The notes beneath the pieces are model-generated. The model was not told the origin of the DNA. It searched no databases and saw nothing but the letters and a program-made list of their open reading frames with translations. This document shows positions 1-7,887 of a DNA stretch of 64,000 nt, piece after piece. Numbering within the stretch: the first letter of the stretch is position 1; each line of letters starts with the position of its first letter. The position numbers and the translations under genes were made by a program. Source of the DNA: SAR202 cluster bacterium bin127 (lineage in GTDB: Bacteria; Chloroflexota; Dehalococcoidia; Lucifugimonadales; Lucifugimonadaceae); assembly GCA_002239045.1 (NCBI GenBank), contig MPNN01000003.1, forward strand, positions 293,577-357,576, read 5' to 3'.

Positions 1-1315
1 GGAAGAGTGCGACCATGTTTTCATACGAGACTGGAGAGTTCTCGTCCTGTTTCAATAGCTCGCGGAAGCGCTCACCGCGCGCCAACTGACGCCTGGTGAC
101 CGGATCAAGGTCTTCCGCGCCAAACTGCGCGAAAGTGGCCAACGAGTCGAACTGCGCCATCTCTGTTTTCAAGCTACCGGCAACAGATTTCATCCCGCGT
201 CGCTGCGCCGATGAACCTACTCGTGTAACTGAAATACCAGAGTTGACCGCAGGCCGGATACCGGCGTTGAATAGGTCGGGCTCCAAGAATAGCTGACCGT
301 CCGTAATGGAAATGACGTTCGTCGGAATGTACGCCGACACGTCTCCAGCTAGAGTTTCGATGATCGGCAGCGCCGTGATCGAACCTCCGCCGTATTCCCG
401 CGACATGCGCGCCGCCCGTTCAAGGAGTCGGGAGTGCAAATAAAAGACGTCGCCGGGGTAGGCTTCACGCCCGGGAGGACGCTTCAACAGCAACGACATC
501 TGGCGATACGCCCACGCGTGCTTCGAGAGATCGTCGTAGACGATGAGGACGTCGCGTCCTTTCGACATAAAGTATTCGGCCATCGTGCAACCCGCATACG
601 GAGCCAAGAACTGGGTCGCGGCCGGATCTGACGCGTTGGCCGCTACGATAATCGTGTTGTCGAGCGCTCCTTGGTCGGATAATCGCTGCACAATACCAGC
701 GACTTTAGATGCCTTCTGGCCGATTGCCACATATACGCCGATCATGTCAGAATCGCGCTGGTTGATGATTGCGTCGACACAAAGCGATGTCTTGCCCGTC
801 GAACGGTCGCCAATAACTAGCTCGCGCTGTCCGCGGCCAACTGGGACCATCGCGTCAACCACTTTGAGGCCGAACTGCACCGGCTGATTCACGGGTTGAC
901 GAGAAATGACACCAGGAGCGATCTTCTCGACTGGCAAAGTCTCCGTCGTGCGCGGCGCGGGTTGACCATCCAGCGGTCTGCCCAGCGGGTCGACTACACG
1001 ACCTAGCAGATCATCACCGACCGGCACTTCAAGAATTCGACCTGTGGATCGAACCTCGTCCCCTTCACGGATCCGCAGGTAGTCGCCCATGATCACCGCA
1101 CCAACCGATTCCTCTTCCAAGTTAAGCGCTAGCCCGAGAATGTCGTTGGGGAACTGAAGGATTTCGTTTAGGCGGACCCCGGCCAGCCCGTGTATGCGAG
1201 CAATACCATCGCCCGCTTCGACGACAGTGCCAACGTCAACCATCGTGAGTTCGCCACCGAACTCTTCGATCTGACGCTTGATCACTGAAGCGATATCTTG
1301 CCCTGCGGTCGTCAT
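1..1315 (-). CDS. atpA: ATP synthase F1 subunit alpha (3' end outside window)
   Basis: Regulatory/catalytic alpha subunit of the cytoplasmic F1 head of the proton-translocating ATP synthase. The reading frame opens at ATG 1315 behind AGGAG at 1326-1330 (10-nt gap) and stays open to base 1, so about 438 of the usual ~500 residues are present. The start [19 protein letters not shown] is typical of alpha. The Walker A motif reads GDRSTGKT at about residues 169-176 (usually GDRQTGKT). It follows atpH by about 80 nt in the order atpB-E-F-H-A, so gamma, beta and epsilon should lie just outside the window. Identification is secure; only the C-terminal helical domain is missing because of the window edge. 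Confidence 0.97.
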   Translation of the reverse strand, partial: MTTAGQDIASVIKRQIEEFGGELTMVDVGTVVEAGDGIARIHGLAGVRLNEILQFPNDILGLALNLEEESVGAVIMGDYLRIREGDEVRSTGRILEVPVGDDLLGRVVDPLGRPLDGQPAPRTTETLPVEKIAPGVISRQPVNQPVQFGLKVVDAMVPVGRGQRELVIGDRSTGKTSLCVDAIINQRDSDMIGVYVAIGQKASKVAGIVQRLSDQGALDNTIIVAANASDPAATQFLAPYAGCTMAEYFMSKGRDVLIVYDDLSKHAWAYRQMSLLLKRPPGREAYPGDVFYLHSRLLERAARMSREYGGGSITALPIIETLAGDVSAYIPTNVISITDGQLFLEPDLFNAGIRPAVNSGISVTRVGSSAQRRGMKSVAGSLKTEMAQFDSLATFAQFGAEDLDPVTRRQLARGERFRELLKQDENSPVSYENMVALF

Positions 1316-1394
1316 CGAATTAGTTCTCCTTAGAGTGGAAGCGGGAATATCCTGCTCCGCGTATTTGGCATCTCTTACTTCTCAACGAGTTAAA

Positions 1395-1940
1395 TCATCC
1401 CGAAATTGGTCGTTGCGCAAGCGATTCCTGCATCGACTGCAATCGCGTCCGCGTGCTTCCATCGAACAAACGGTCACCCACCCGGGCAACAACTCCGCCG
1501 ATAATCTTTGGATCAACCTGTTCCAACACTTCGATCCGCTTGTAACCGGTCATTCCTTGCAAGATTTGGACAATGCGTTCACGTCTTGCATCATCCAAAG
1601 GAACCGCAGTCGTTATCTGGGCTCGTCCGATACCTAAGTGATCGTCGGTCAGTTCCCTAAACGTGTCACAGAAGCCACCGAACCGTTCGACGTCGCCGTT
1701 CGTGGTCATGAGGGACACTAGATTCCGCACCAATGGATCGGCGTCGCTCAGTAATATCTGGATGCCGTCGAGTTTGACGGCTTCCGGCACCGACGGCGCA
1801 GCCATAAATGCTTGCACGTCCGACTCCGCGAAGATGTCTCGCGCCTTTGCCAAGTCGCGCTGCCAAACATCGAGCGCGTTCCGTTCAATCGCAATCGAGA
1901 ATGCGGCTTGTGCGTATCTTCTGACTGAGGTCGATGGCAT
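1395..1940 (-). CDS. atpH: ATP synthase F1 subunit delta
   Basis: Delta (OSCP-like) subunit that ties the peripheral b stalk to the top of the F1 head. At 181 residues it is the normal family length. It begins MPSTSVRRYAQAAFSIA, the usual N-terminal helix (xxYAxALFxxA), and carries the late conserved stretch GGVVARVGDRLFDGSTRTRL near residue 155. It lies 32 nt after atpF and about 80 nt before atpA, within the operon. No oddities seen. Confidence 0.95.
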   Translation of the reverse strand: MPSTSVRRYAQAAFSIAIERNALDVWQRDLAKARDIFAESDVQAFMAAPSVPEAVKLDGIQILLSDADPLVRNLVSLMTTNGDVERFGGFCDTFRELTDDHLGIGRAQITTAVPLDDARRERIVQILQGMTGYKRIEVLEQVDPKIIGGVVARVGDRLFDGSTRTRLQSMQESLAQRPISG

Positions 1941-1972
1941 CCGAAAGTTAAATCTCCCGCCGTGCTTTGCGG

Positions 1973-2473
1973 TTAATTGCGCCGGGCGTCAAGGCCTTCA
2001 TCCAGGACCCGGTCGATGAGTTCACGGTGCGCACCCTCATCGAGGGATTGCTCCACAATGCGTTCTGCAGCCAGGATCGCGATGCCGGCGAATTCTCGAC
2101 GCACCTCCTCGACCGCGGCTTCCTGCTCCCGTCGAATCTCTTCTCGCGCCCGGTCAAGCATTTCGTCGACCTGAGCACGCGTGCGTTCGACCTCTTGATC
2201 CCTCAACCGCAACGCCGCGTCTCGGGCTTCGGCGATCAAAGCCTGACCTTCGCCACGAGCATTAGCCAGTTCTTGTTCGACACGCTCCGCGGACGACGCA
2301 GCTTCTGCGCTCGCCCGTTCCGCCGCGGCCAAGCTTTCGCGGATGCGCTCGGCGCGTTGATCCAACATACGGGTTATGGGGCCGTATAGGAACATCCGCA
2401 GAAAGACCGCGATGACCGTAAACCCGACCAAAAAGGTCAAAAGGCGGGGTAGGTCTATTCCCAATGCATCCAT
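1973..2473 (-). CDS. atpF: ATP synthase F0 subunit b
   Basis: Peripheral-stalk subunit b, 166 residues. One N-terminal membrane helix (about residues 8-30, LLTFLVGFTVIAVFLRMFLY) is followed by the PITRMLDQRAERIRESL motif and then a long, highly charged Ala/Glu/Arg coiled coil to the C terminus, as expected for the b dimer. It sits between atpE and atpH. Only one b-type gene is visible, so the enzyme probably uses a b homodimer rather than a b/b' pair. Confidence 0.95.
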   Translation of the reverse strand: MDALGIDLPRLLTFLVGFTVIAVFLRMFLYGPITRMLDQRAERIRESLAAAERASAEAASSAERVEQELANARGEGQALIAEARDAALRLRDQEVERTRAQVDEMLDRAREEIRREQEAAVEEVRREFAGIAILAAERIVEQSLDEGAHRELIDRVLDEGLDARRN

Positions 2474-2591
2474 GAGAATCTCCGAATCGTTCTACATCGG
2501 ACTGATCGTTGCACCACCGCGTCGGCGGGATCAACGGCGTCGGCAATCAATTGAAGCCGATCCGTCCGCCGAAGCGCTGGCAGGGTGCAGA

Positions 2592-2984
<393 letters not shown>

Positions 2985-3028
2985 TCAATTGCCAAGCGTT
3001 CCATCTGTCCGTCGTGCAGTACTGCATC

Positions 3029-4348
3029 TCAATGTCCCCCCGCACCGTCGGCGTGATCGCCTTCCGGATGGTGGTGCGGCATGATCGCGAACGCACCGAA
3101 CATCAGAGTCAAGACCGAGAAGATTATCGCTTGGATGAAGCCGACGAACAGTTCCAACCCGATGAATGGGATCATCCCTATAAGCGGGAAAAGGAATCCC
3201 ATCGAGATCAGCAGTATCTCACCCGCAAACATGTTGCCGAACAGACGGAACGTGAAGCTGATGATCTTGATGAACTCGCCGATGAGTTCCAACAGCCCTA
3301 CGAAGAGGTCGATCGGGTTGCGCTTGAAGGGGTTGCCGACGAATTTGTCCCAGTACCCGCCGATGCCAAGCGTCTTGATGCCCCAGAACTGCACGCTGAA
3401 CATTGCAAATATAGCGATCGCCAAGGTCATGTTCAAGTCGGTGCTCGATCCGCGCAGGTATGGGACTAGAATTCCAGCACGTTTGCCGACGAGCGATGTG
3501 TACTTGTCTGGGTTTTCGGTGAAAAACTCGGTGTTTGGCGCCGCATCTGGGGCGACACTCTCATCCAATCGTTGCGCGATTTTGACCACATCATCACTAG
3601 TCGGGTGCGTAGGATCGGCGACATCGTATGCGACCACATCGATCAAGCTCAGCTTGTAATCGTTGCCGCGACCTAGAGGTAGCAATCGAATGCCGTCTCC
3701 ATCGAAGATTACGAAGTCTTGTTCACCGTACGTATCGAAGGTTTTGCCGACGAGTTTCTGCACGGACTCGTCACCGGCGTGAGTTTCTAGGTAGTGCCCC
3801 ATCCCTTCGCCGTTCTTGCCGACATCGTGGTGCAACCCGTCCAAAATTTTCTCGGCGTGTTCACTCTCCGCCTTGCCTTCGAACTTGTGGAAGAAGTACT
3901 CCGTCGTCGTCTCGACCCGGCCGATGTTTCCGACTATGGGCAAAACGCCTAGCCAGTTTGAGAAAAGCACCACCAAGAAGATCGCGGTCGCCACGGGTAT
4001 GAATACTCGTCCTGCCTTGCCGGAAGTCGATTCCGCAAGTCCGATGAAAAACTCGTAAAGAATCTCCATCAATGATTGCCAACGTCCCGGCACATCGGAT
4101 ATCTTGCGCGTTGCCAACCACGTCAACAACACAAGCACCACTATCGCGGCTAGAAACATCACCACCGTGTTGTAGAGCGCGAAATCGCCAATGTAGGTGA
4201 CGAGTTCAGAGGGAACTTGCAGATGAGGAACCGCACCACCGAGGAATCCACCACCGAACGCGGCGCCTAGGGCACCGCCCAATACCGAAATAAGTGCCAC
4301 AGCGAGCAAGAAAACCGCTATGGCTATCGCTTTAGGGGATGAGAGCAA
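3029..4348 (-). CDS. atpB: ATP synthase F0 subunit a with large extramembrane insertion
   Basis: Stator subunit that forms the two proton half-channels. A TTG start at 4348 is supported by GGAGG at 4356-4360, 7 nt upstream. The essential arginine is in FIKIISFTFRLFGNMFAGE (about Arg368), and a late-helix Gln is in FVGFIQAIIF (about Gln406). At 439 residues it is well above the usual 220-300. The excess is a hydrophilic block at about residues 144-290, between NWLGVLPIVG and the conserved PYLRGSSTDLNMTLA segment. The C terminus is His-rich (MPHHHPEGDH). Its position after atpZ and before atpE confirms the identity. Confidence 0.95.
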   Translation of the reverse strand: MLSSPKAIAIAVFLLAVALISVLGGALGAAFGGGFLGGAVPHLQVPSELVTYIGDFALYNTVVMFLAAIVVLVLLTWLATRKISDVPGRWQSLMEILYEFFIGLAESTSGKAGRVFIPVATAIFLVVLFSNWLGVLPIVGNIGRVETTTEYFFHKFEGKAESEHAEKILDGLHHDVGKNGEGMGHYLETHAGDESVQKLVGKTFDTYGEQDFVIFDGDGIRLLPLGRGNDYKLSLIDVVAYDVADPTHPTSDDVVKIAQRLDESVAPDAAPNTEFFTENPDKYTSLVGKRAGILVPYLRGSSTDLNMTLAIAIFAMFSVQFWGIKTLGIGGYWDKFVGNPFKRNPIDLFVGLLELIGEFIKIISFTFRLFGNMFAGEILLISMGFLFPLIGMIPFIGLELFVGFIQAIIFSVLTLMFGAFAIMPHHHPEGDHADGAGGH

Positions 4349-4440
4349 ACTCTCCCCTCCATTCTGGGATCAGCGAATCTTGATTCGGTTCGATCGTCAT
4401 CTTGCAATCAAGTCATCGGAAGGTCGGGTGGCCGGATCAC

Positions 4441-4680
4441 CTAACGCTTCGCCTTACCGAAGTCAGACAACATCCGCACCATGCCGACCAGCGCAATTGC
4501 GACCCCCAAGAGGATCCCGACCACCAGCAGCAACGGTGCGCTGCCGATTAGTCCGTCTAACCACCATCCAATTAAAGCTCCTCCGGCGATGCTCACGCCG
4601 ACGAACCAACCGATCATGGTCAATCGCGCCAAAGTCGGGATGATACTTGGCACACTCTTCGGAGTCCGCTCGTCAGGCAT
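4441..4680 (-). CDS. AtpZ/AtpI-type ATP synthase accessory membrane protein
   Basis: Small protein (79 residues from ATG 4680) with two predicted membrane helices (about MIGWFVGVSIAGGALIGWWL and LLLVVGILLGVAIALVGMV), matching the AtpZ/'ATPase gene 1' family (PF09527) at the head of many atp operons, where it is linked to c-ring assembly or Mg/Ca uptake. A TTG ten codons upstream (4707) would add MFEVKAGYL, but that codon overlaps a TATAAT at 4707-4712 that probably serves as the operon -10 box, so the ATG at 4680 is preferred. It is separated from atpB by about 90 nt. Confidence 0.8.
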   Translation of the reverse strand: MPDERTPKSVPSIIPTLARLTMIGWFVGVSIAGGALIGWWLDGLIGSAPLLLVVGILLGVAIALVGMVRMLSDFGKAKR

Positions 4681-4706
4681 CAAATAACCCGCCTTCACTT
4701 CAAACA

Positions 4707-4712
4707 ATTATA
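4707..4712 (-). promoter_or_regulatory. Candidate -10 box for the atp operon
   Basis: On the minus strand TATAAT is perfect at 4712-4707, about 27 nt upstream of the atpZ ATG. No convincing TTGACA-like -35 box is found at the right spacing (the best is TCGTGA), so the call rests on the -10 match and on its place at the head of the operon. Confidence 0.4.
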
Positions 4713-5126
4713 AGCAACCAATCACGCCATCACGACGGCAACCCGACATCATATTCCCACACGCCCTACACTCCCCTGCCCGCCAGCACAACGTAGGGGC
4801 GACCCTTGTGGTCGCCCACGCCCTCACACAACAACCATGCCCCCGTCATTCCCGCAATCCCCCGTCATTTCCGCGATCCCTCGTCATTCCCGCGCACGCG
4901 GGAACCCAGAGAAACACGCGCGTCATTCCCGTGCACGCGGGAATCCAGAGAAAAACAAAGCACGCCACTCTCCCCCACTTCACACAAGCTGTGTCATTCC
5001 GAGCGAAGCCTCTGTCATTCCGAGCGGAGCCGAGGAATCTCCCCTCTCTTTGCGAAGCAAAAGGGGACGCGGCAACCATAGCGAGACGCAGGGGTAAACC
5101 ATCTTAGACATATTTGGTGAATCTAT
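4708..5126. repeat. Gene-free region with dispersed palindromic repeats
   Basis: About 420 bases without a convincing gene. It holds two copies of TCATTCCCGYGCACGCGGGAA plus a CCAGAG tail (4882-4914 and 4920-4952), then a different repeat with GTCATTCCGAGCGAAGCC at 4993 and its relative ending GCCGAGGAATCTC (5011-5045). Short overlapping open frames here merely translate the repeats. A CCCCT...AGGGGA hairpin follows at about 5041-5066. Confidence 0.8.
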
Positions 5127-5155
5127 TTGAGGGTGCAAGGGAAGACTGCTACAAT
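5127..5155 (+). promoter_or_regulatory. Promoter of the PaREP1/HEPN-like gene
   Basis: TTGAGG (5127-5132), a 17-bp spacer and TACAAT (5150-5155) match sigma-70-type boxes. The expected start point, about 5161-5163, falls only a few bases before the ATG at 5166, and no Shine-Dalgarno sequence is present, so the message may be leaderless. Confidence 0.55.
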
Positions 5156-5165
5156 CGTAATAACT

Positions 5166-5525
5166 ATGACCACAGTCGAACGATACCGCTCCGTTTCCTC
5201 CACGCTTTTCGATCAAGCGCAGGTTGAGTTGCAAGCTGGCGACCTAGTCCAAGCATCCGAGAAGTTCTGGGGCGCCGCCGCACAAGCTCTCAAAGCCACT
5301 GCACAACAACACCGATGGCAACACGACTCTCATGCCCACTTCTACCAGATCGTGCGAAATCTCGTCAACGAAACCGGTGACAAAGAGTTGGTCGATCTCT
5401 TCAACGCTGCAAACCTCCTGCACATCAACTTCTACGAACACTGGTTGGAACCCGACGAAATACAACGCCTGGCCGAGCAGGTGAGCCAGCTACTCAACCG
5501 TCTTGAGGTCATTAATCGCTCCTGA
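5166..5525 (+). CDS. PaREP1/HEPN-like protein
   Basis: A 119-residue helical protein resembling the PaREP1/PaREP8 group of HEPN-fold proteins. Characteristic features are DLVQASEKFWGAAAQALKA near residue 25, a HxHFYQIVRNLV helix, ETGDKELVDLFNAANLLH and NFYEHWLEPDEI. Such proteins are often accessory and sometimes linked to toxin-antitoxin or RNA-targeting functions; no role can be assigned here. ATG 5166 is preferred over upstream codons because of the promoter position. Its last 37 codons are the left part of a 0.43-kb segment copied at 7413-7847. Confidence 0.7.
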   Translation: MTTVERYRSVSSTLFDQAQVELQAGDLVQASEKFWGAAAQALKATAQQHRWQHDSHAHFYQIVRNLVNETGDKELVDLFNAANLLHINFYEHWLEPDEIQRLAEQVSQLLNRLEVINRS

Positions 5526-5841
5526 AATAGCTTAGAAATCGCCGCAATACTTCTAATCATTCCGAGCAAAGCCTCTGTCATTCCGAGCGAAGCCGAGGAA
5601 TCTCCTCCCCCTCTCAGCGACCTGTGCACAACGTCCGTCATTCCGGCGAAAGCCGGAATCCAGAGTTGCGGTGCAACGGAGAAGCTCAGATGATCTGACG
5701 ATGAATGCATCGTTTGTGAAGTTGTGCAAAGAACCCTCTCAGGAGGAGATTAAGAGGGGATTCGCGAACCGGCGCCAATTCGTGCTAAATCTCAACTCGG
5801 TAAAAACGCGCCTGGCATAACATTTGGGACTTGAAGCCAAA
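5415..5841. repeat. Duplicated segment, copy A
   Basis: This segment begins inside the 3' end of the PaREP1/HEPN-like gene and continues through its stop codon, two palindromic repeats (5558-5605 and 5638-5667) and a CCCTCTCAGGAGGAGATT element. It ends at a shared GAAGCCAAA. Copy B, at 7413-7847, is highly similar over its whole length with a few small indels. The rest of the interval to 6075 holds only the J-domain remnant. Confidence 0.85.
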
Positions 5842-5846
5842 TACCC

Positions 5847-5933
5847 ATGCACGACCAGAACCAACCTTTCAATTACTACGAAATCCTAGGTGTGGCGTTC
5901 GATGTGTCGGACGAAGAAATCCGGCGTGCCTAA
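5847..5933 (+). pseudogene. Remnant of a J-domain (DnaJ-like) gene
   Basis: ATG 5847 opens a 28-codon frame whose product MHDQNQPFNYYEILGVAFDV continues SDEEIRRA and then stops at TAA 5931. The pattern xYYEILGVxxxASDEEIRRAYR is the start of the J domain of DnaJ-type co-chaperones. The stop falls exactly where the conserved Tyr of RRAY would be, and the HPD motif and later helices are not recognisable downstream. It abuts the right edge of duplication copy A, suggesting truncation by the same rearrangements. Confidence 0.65.
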
Positions 5934-6075
5934 CGGCCTGTTTCCGTTCGCGGTCGAATTGTCCGAAGGACGATATTGGCGTTCCCTGCAAGTCACATAG
6001 TGCCGACAAGGGAACAAATACCGTTTGACCTACGTCAACTCTTTAGATGAACGAAAAATGAACGTCGAGGTCCAA

Positions 6076-7170
6076 ATGAAACTCGCCATCATAATCGCCG
6101 CCTCGGTTACAGCCATCTGCTCCGCGGCATGCAGTAGCGCATCGCCGTCACCGGTGGGCTCGATTACCCCAATCGACGGAAAATCCGCGCCTGTTGACGA
6201 ACCGCAAGACAAATCATCAACACAACCTCCGCCGTCACCGACTCTTGATCAGACATCGACAATCCGAACTACGTCCGTGGATCCGTCAGTTTCATATCTC
6301 GAAGCTACAGTTGAACCATGCTCACCCGTCGAAGGCTCGTCAATTGACCCGTGCGAACGCCGCGATTGGAGTTACAACTGGGTCGTCCAATTTCAACATC
6401 CAGATCTTGTCAAGTTCACTCACGTGACAGGACAAGGACGAAAAACGCCATACTATCCACCCCCAACTTTGCGAGAAGAGATGCGGTTGTCGTTTCAACC
6501 CATAACCGGTCAAAAACATAGATTGGGGGATGATCAAATTCCGCACTTTTTCGCCCGGGGCGTTTTCCGTCCCGGCTCCACGCGTTGCGCACTGCACGAA
6601 TCCAACCTCACATTCGGCAGCGACGGGATCACCACATTGAGCCGCGAGTTGGGTTGCTACGCGGATTTTGAAGTTCGGGAATATTTGGTCGGACGTGGTC
6701 CGGAACTTTTGACCCTTCACCCTCCGGTTTTCATCCTACACACCCCCCAAGACCCTGACTTTTACAAAACGGGCGAGCGTCTCGGTGATTTGGCATCCCA
6801 TGTCGGCGAAACATGGGAAGGAAGCGAATTTGTCGTTGTCGTCGGACTAAACTACAACAACGCCGTCGAAGTTTGGAGAGTAAATGGGGTGGGCGACGTA
6901 CAGCGGCGCGAAGACGGAGAAATAATCATCTCTTGGGGTTTTCTGCATCTCTACCCTCCAAACAAACCCTTCGAACCGTATCTAAACATGCTGGAACCAC
7001 GCCTAGACGACTACAGAACCGAAGTCGCGCCGGCATATTTTGCCGCCGCCGAAGAATTCGATCTCAATCCGGTCCTCGACGCGAATCTGATATTCCTGCG
7101 GAAATATCTGGAGGGTTTCGGAATCTACGACGTCGACGAAGTTGAGATTAAACCCCCGCCGAAAAAATAA
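6076..7170 (+). CDS. Predicted secreted lipoprotein of unknown function
   Basis: About 364 residues from ATG 6076, chosen because GAGG lies 6 nt upstream and the N terminus then becomes a clean signal sequence, MKLAIIIAASVTAICSAAC, with a possible lipobox Cys at about residue 19. A Ser/Pro/Thr-rich spacer follows (to about residue 75), then a globular region rich in aromatic residues (YNWVVQFQHPDL, FARGVFRPGSTRCALHESN, GETWEGSEFVVVVGLNYNNAVEVW). An acidic/proline tail ends in KPPPKK. I do not recognise the family. It stands alone between two repeat-rich intervals. Confidence 0.7.
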   Translation: MKLAIIIAASVTAICSAACSSASPSPVGSITPIDGKSAPVDEPQDKSSTQPPPSPTLDQTSTIRTTSVDPSVSYLEATVEPCSPVEGSSIDPCERRDWSYNWVVQFQHPDLVKFTHVTGQGRKTPYYPPPTLREEMRLSFQPITGQKHRLGDDQIPHFFARGVFRPGSTRCALHESNLTFGSDGITTLSRELGCYADFEVREYLVGRGPELLTLHPPVFILHTPQDPDFYKTGERLGDLASHVGETWEGSEFVVVVGLNYNNAVEVWRVNGVGDVQRREDGEIIISWGFLHLYPPNKPFEPYLNMLEPRLDDYRTEVAPAYFAAAEEFDLNPVLDANLIFLRKYLEGFGIYDVDEVEIKPPPKK

Positions 7171-7259
7171 CGCGCCCGCAAACTGATGCAAGATGTAGCC
7201 CTTCAGAAATTCAGCGCGCCTCCTCCCCCCAATCCCGCCTACCAACACTCCCCAAAAGC

Positions 7260-7412
7260 TCTCATATCCGATACATACAATGATTTAATAAATCCCCATT
7301 GCATCGGACTTACCCCAATGCGCCAATTCACAACAACGACAACCCAACGCAACCAAGTCACCATTCCTGCCGAAGTTCGCCGCATCCTCGGTATCAACCC
7401 CCGGGACAAGGT
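7260..7412 (+). pseudogene. 5' fragment of an AbrB-family antitoxin gene
   Basis: Bases 7260-7412 closely match the upstream region and first half of the intact antitoxin gene (about 10904-11046), including the ATG at 7318 and MRQFTTTTTQRNQVTIPAEV followed by RRILGINPRDKV. The match ends abruptly in GTCTC, after which the DNA belongs to the PaREP1/HEPN-like gene in another frame, so the combined reading frame ends at a stop (7480-7482). The domain is cut before its second strand pair, so it should be non-functional. Confidence 0.85.
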
Positions 7413-7847
7413 CTCCTGCACATCAACTTCTACGAACACTGGCTGGAACTCAACGAAATACAACGCCTGGCCGAGCAGGTGAGCCAGCTACTCAACCGTC
7501 TTGAGGCCATCAATCGCTCATGAACTAGCTTAGTAATCGCCACAATACTTCTAATCATTCCGAGCAAAGCCTCTGTCATTCCGAGCGAAGCCGAGGAATC
7601 TCCTCTCCATCTCGAGGACATGTGCACAACGTCCGTCATTCCGGCGAAAGCCGGCGCTTCAGCGGACGGAACGTCCATCCAGAGGGGCGGTGCAACGGGA
7701 AACGCACATGATCTGACCATGAATGCGTCGTTTTTGAGGTTGTGCAAAGAACCCTCTCAGGGGGAGATTAAGAGGGGGGCGCGAACCAGTGCCAAATCGG
7801 ATTCGACAAAGACGCGCTTGGCGTAACATTTGGCGCTCGAAGCCAAA
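7413..7847. repeat. Duplicated segment, copy B, carrying a PaREP1/HEPN 3' fragment
   Basis: Partner of 5415-5841. Bases 7413-7523 encode the last ~36 residues of the PaREP1/HEPN-like protein (LLHINFYEHWLELNEIQRL...), followed by the same stop context, the GTCATTCCGAGCGAAGCC repeat (7556-7605), a longer palindromic repeat (7634-7690) and the CCCTCTCAGGGGGAGATT element. Together with the antitoxin fragment this fills the 700-base gap 7171-7887, which has no intact gene. Confidence 0.85.
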
Positions 7848-7887
7848 GCCAGACACGCGTGAAGCTCCTAGATTGCGATGTTGATGT

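Noticed and set aside
4882..5045. CRISPR-like array of short repeats
   Set aside because: Repeats belong to different families, spacing is irregular, and no cas genes are present.
4806..5107. Several overlapping small open frames
   Set aside because: They translate palindromic repeats, appear in several frames at once and have no start signals.
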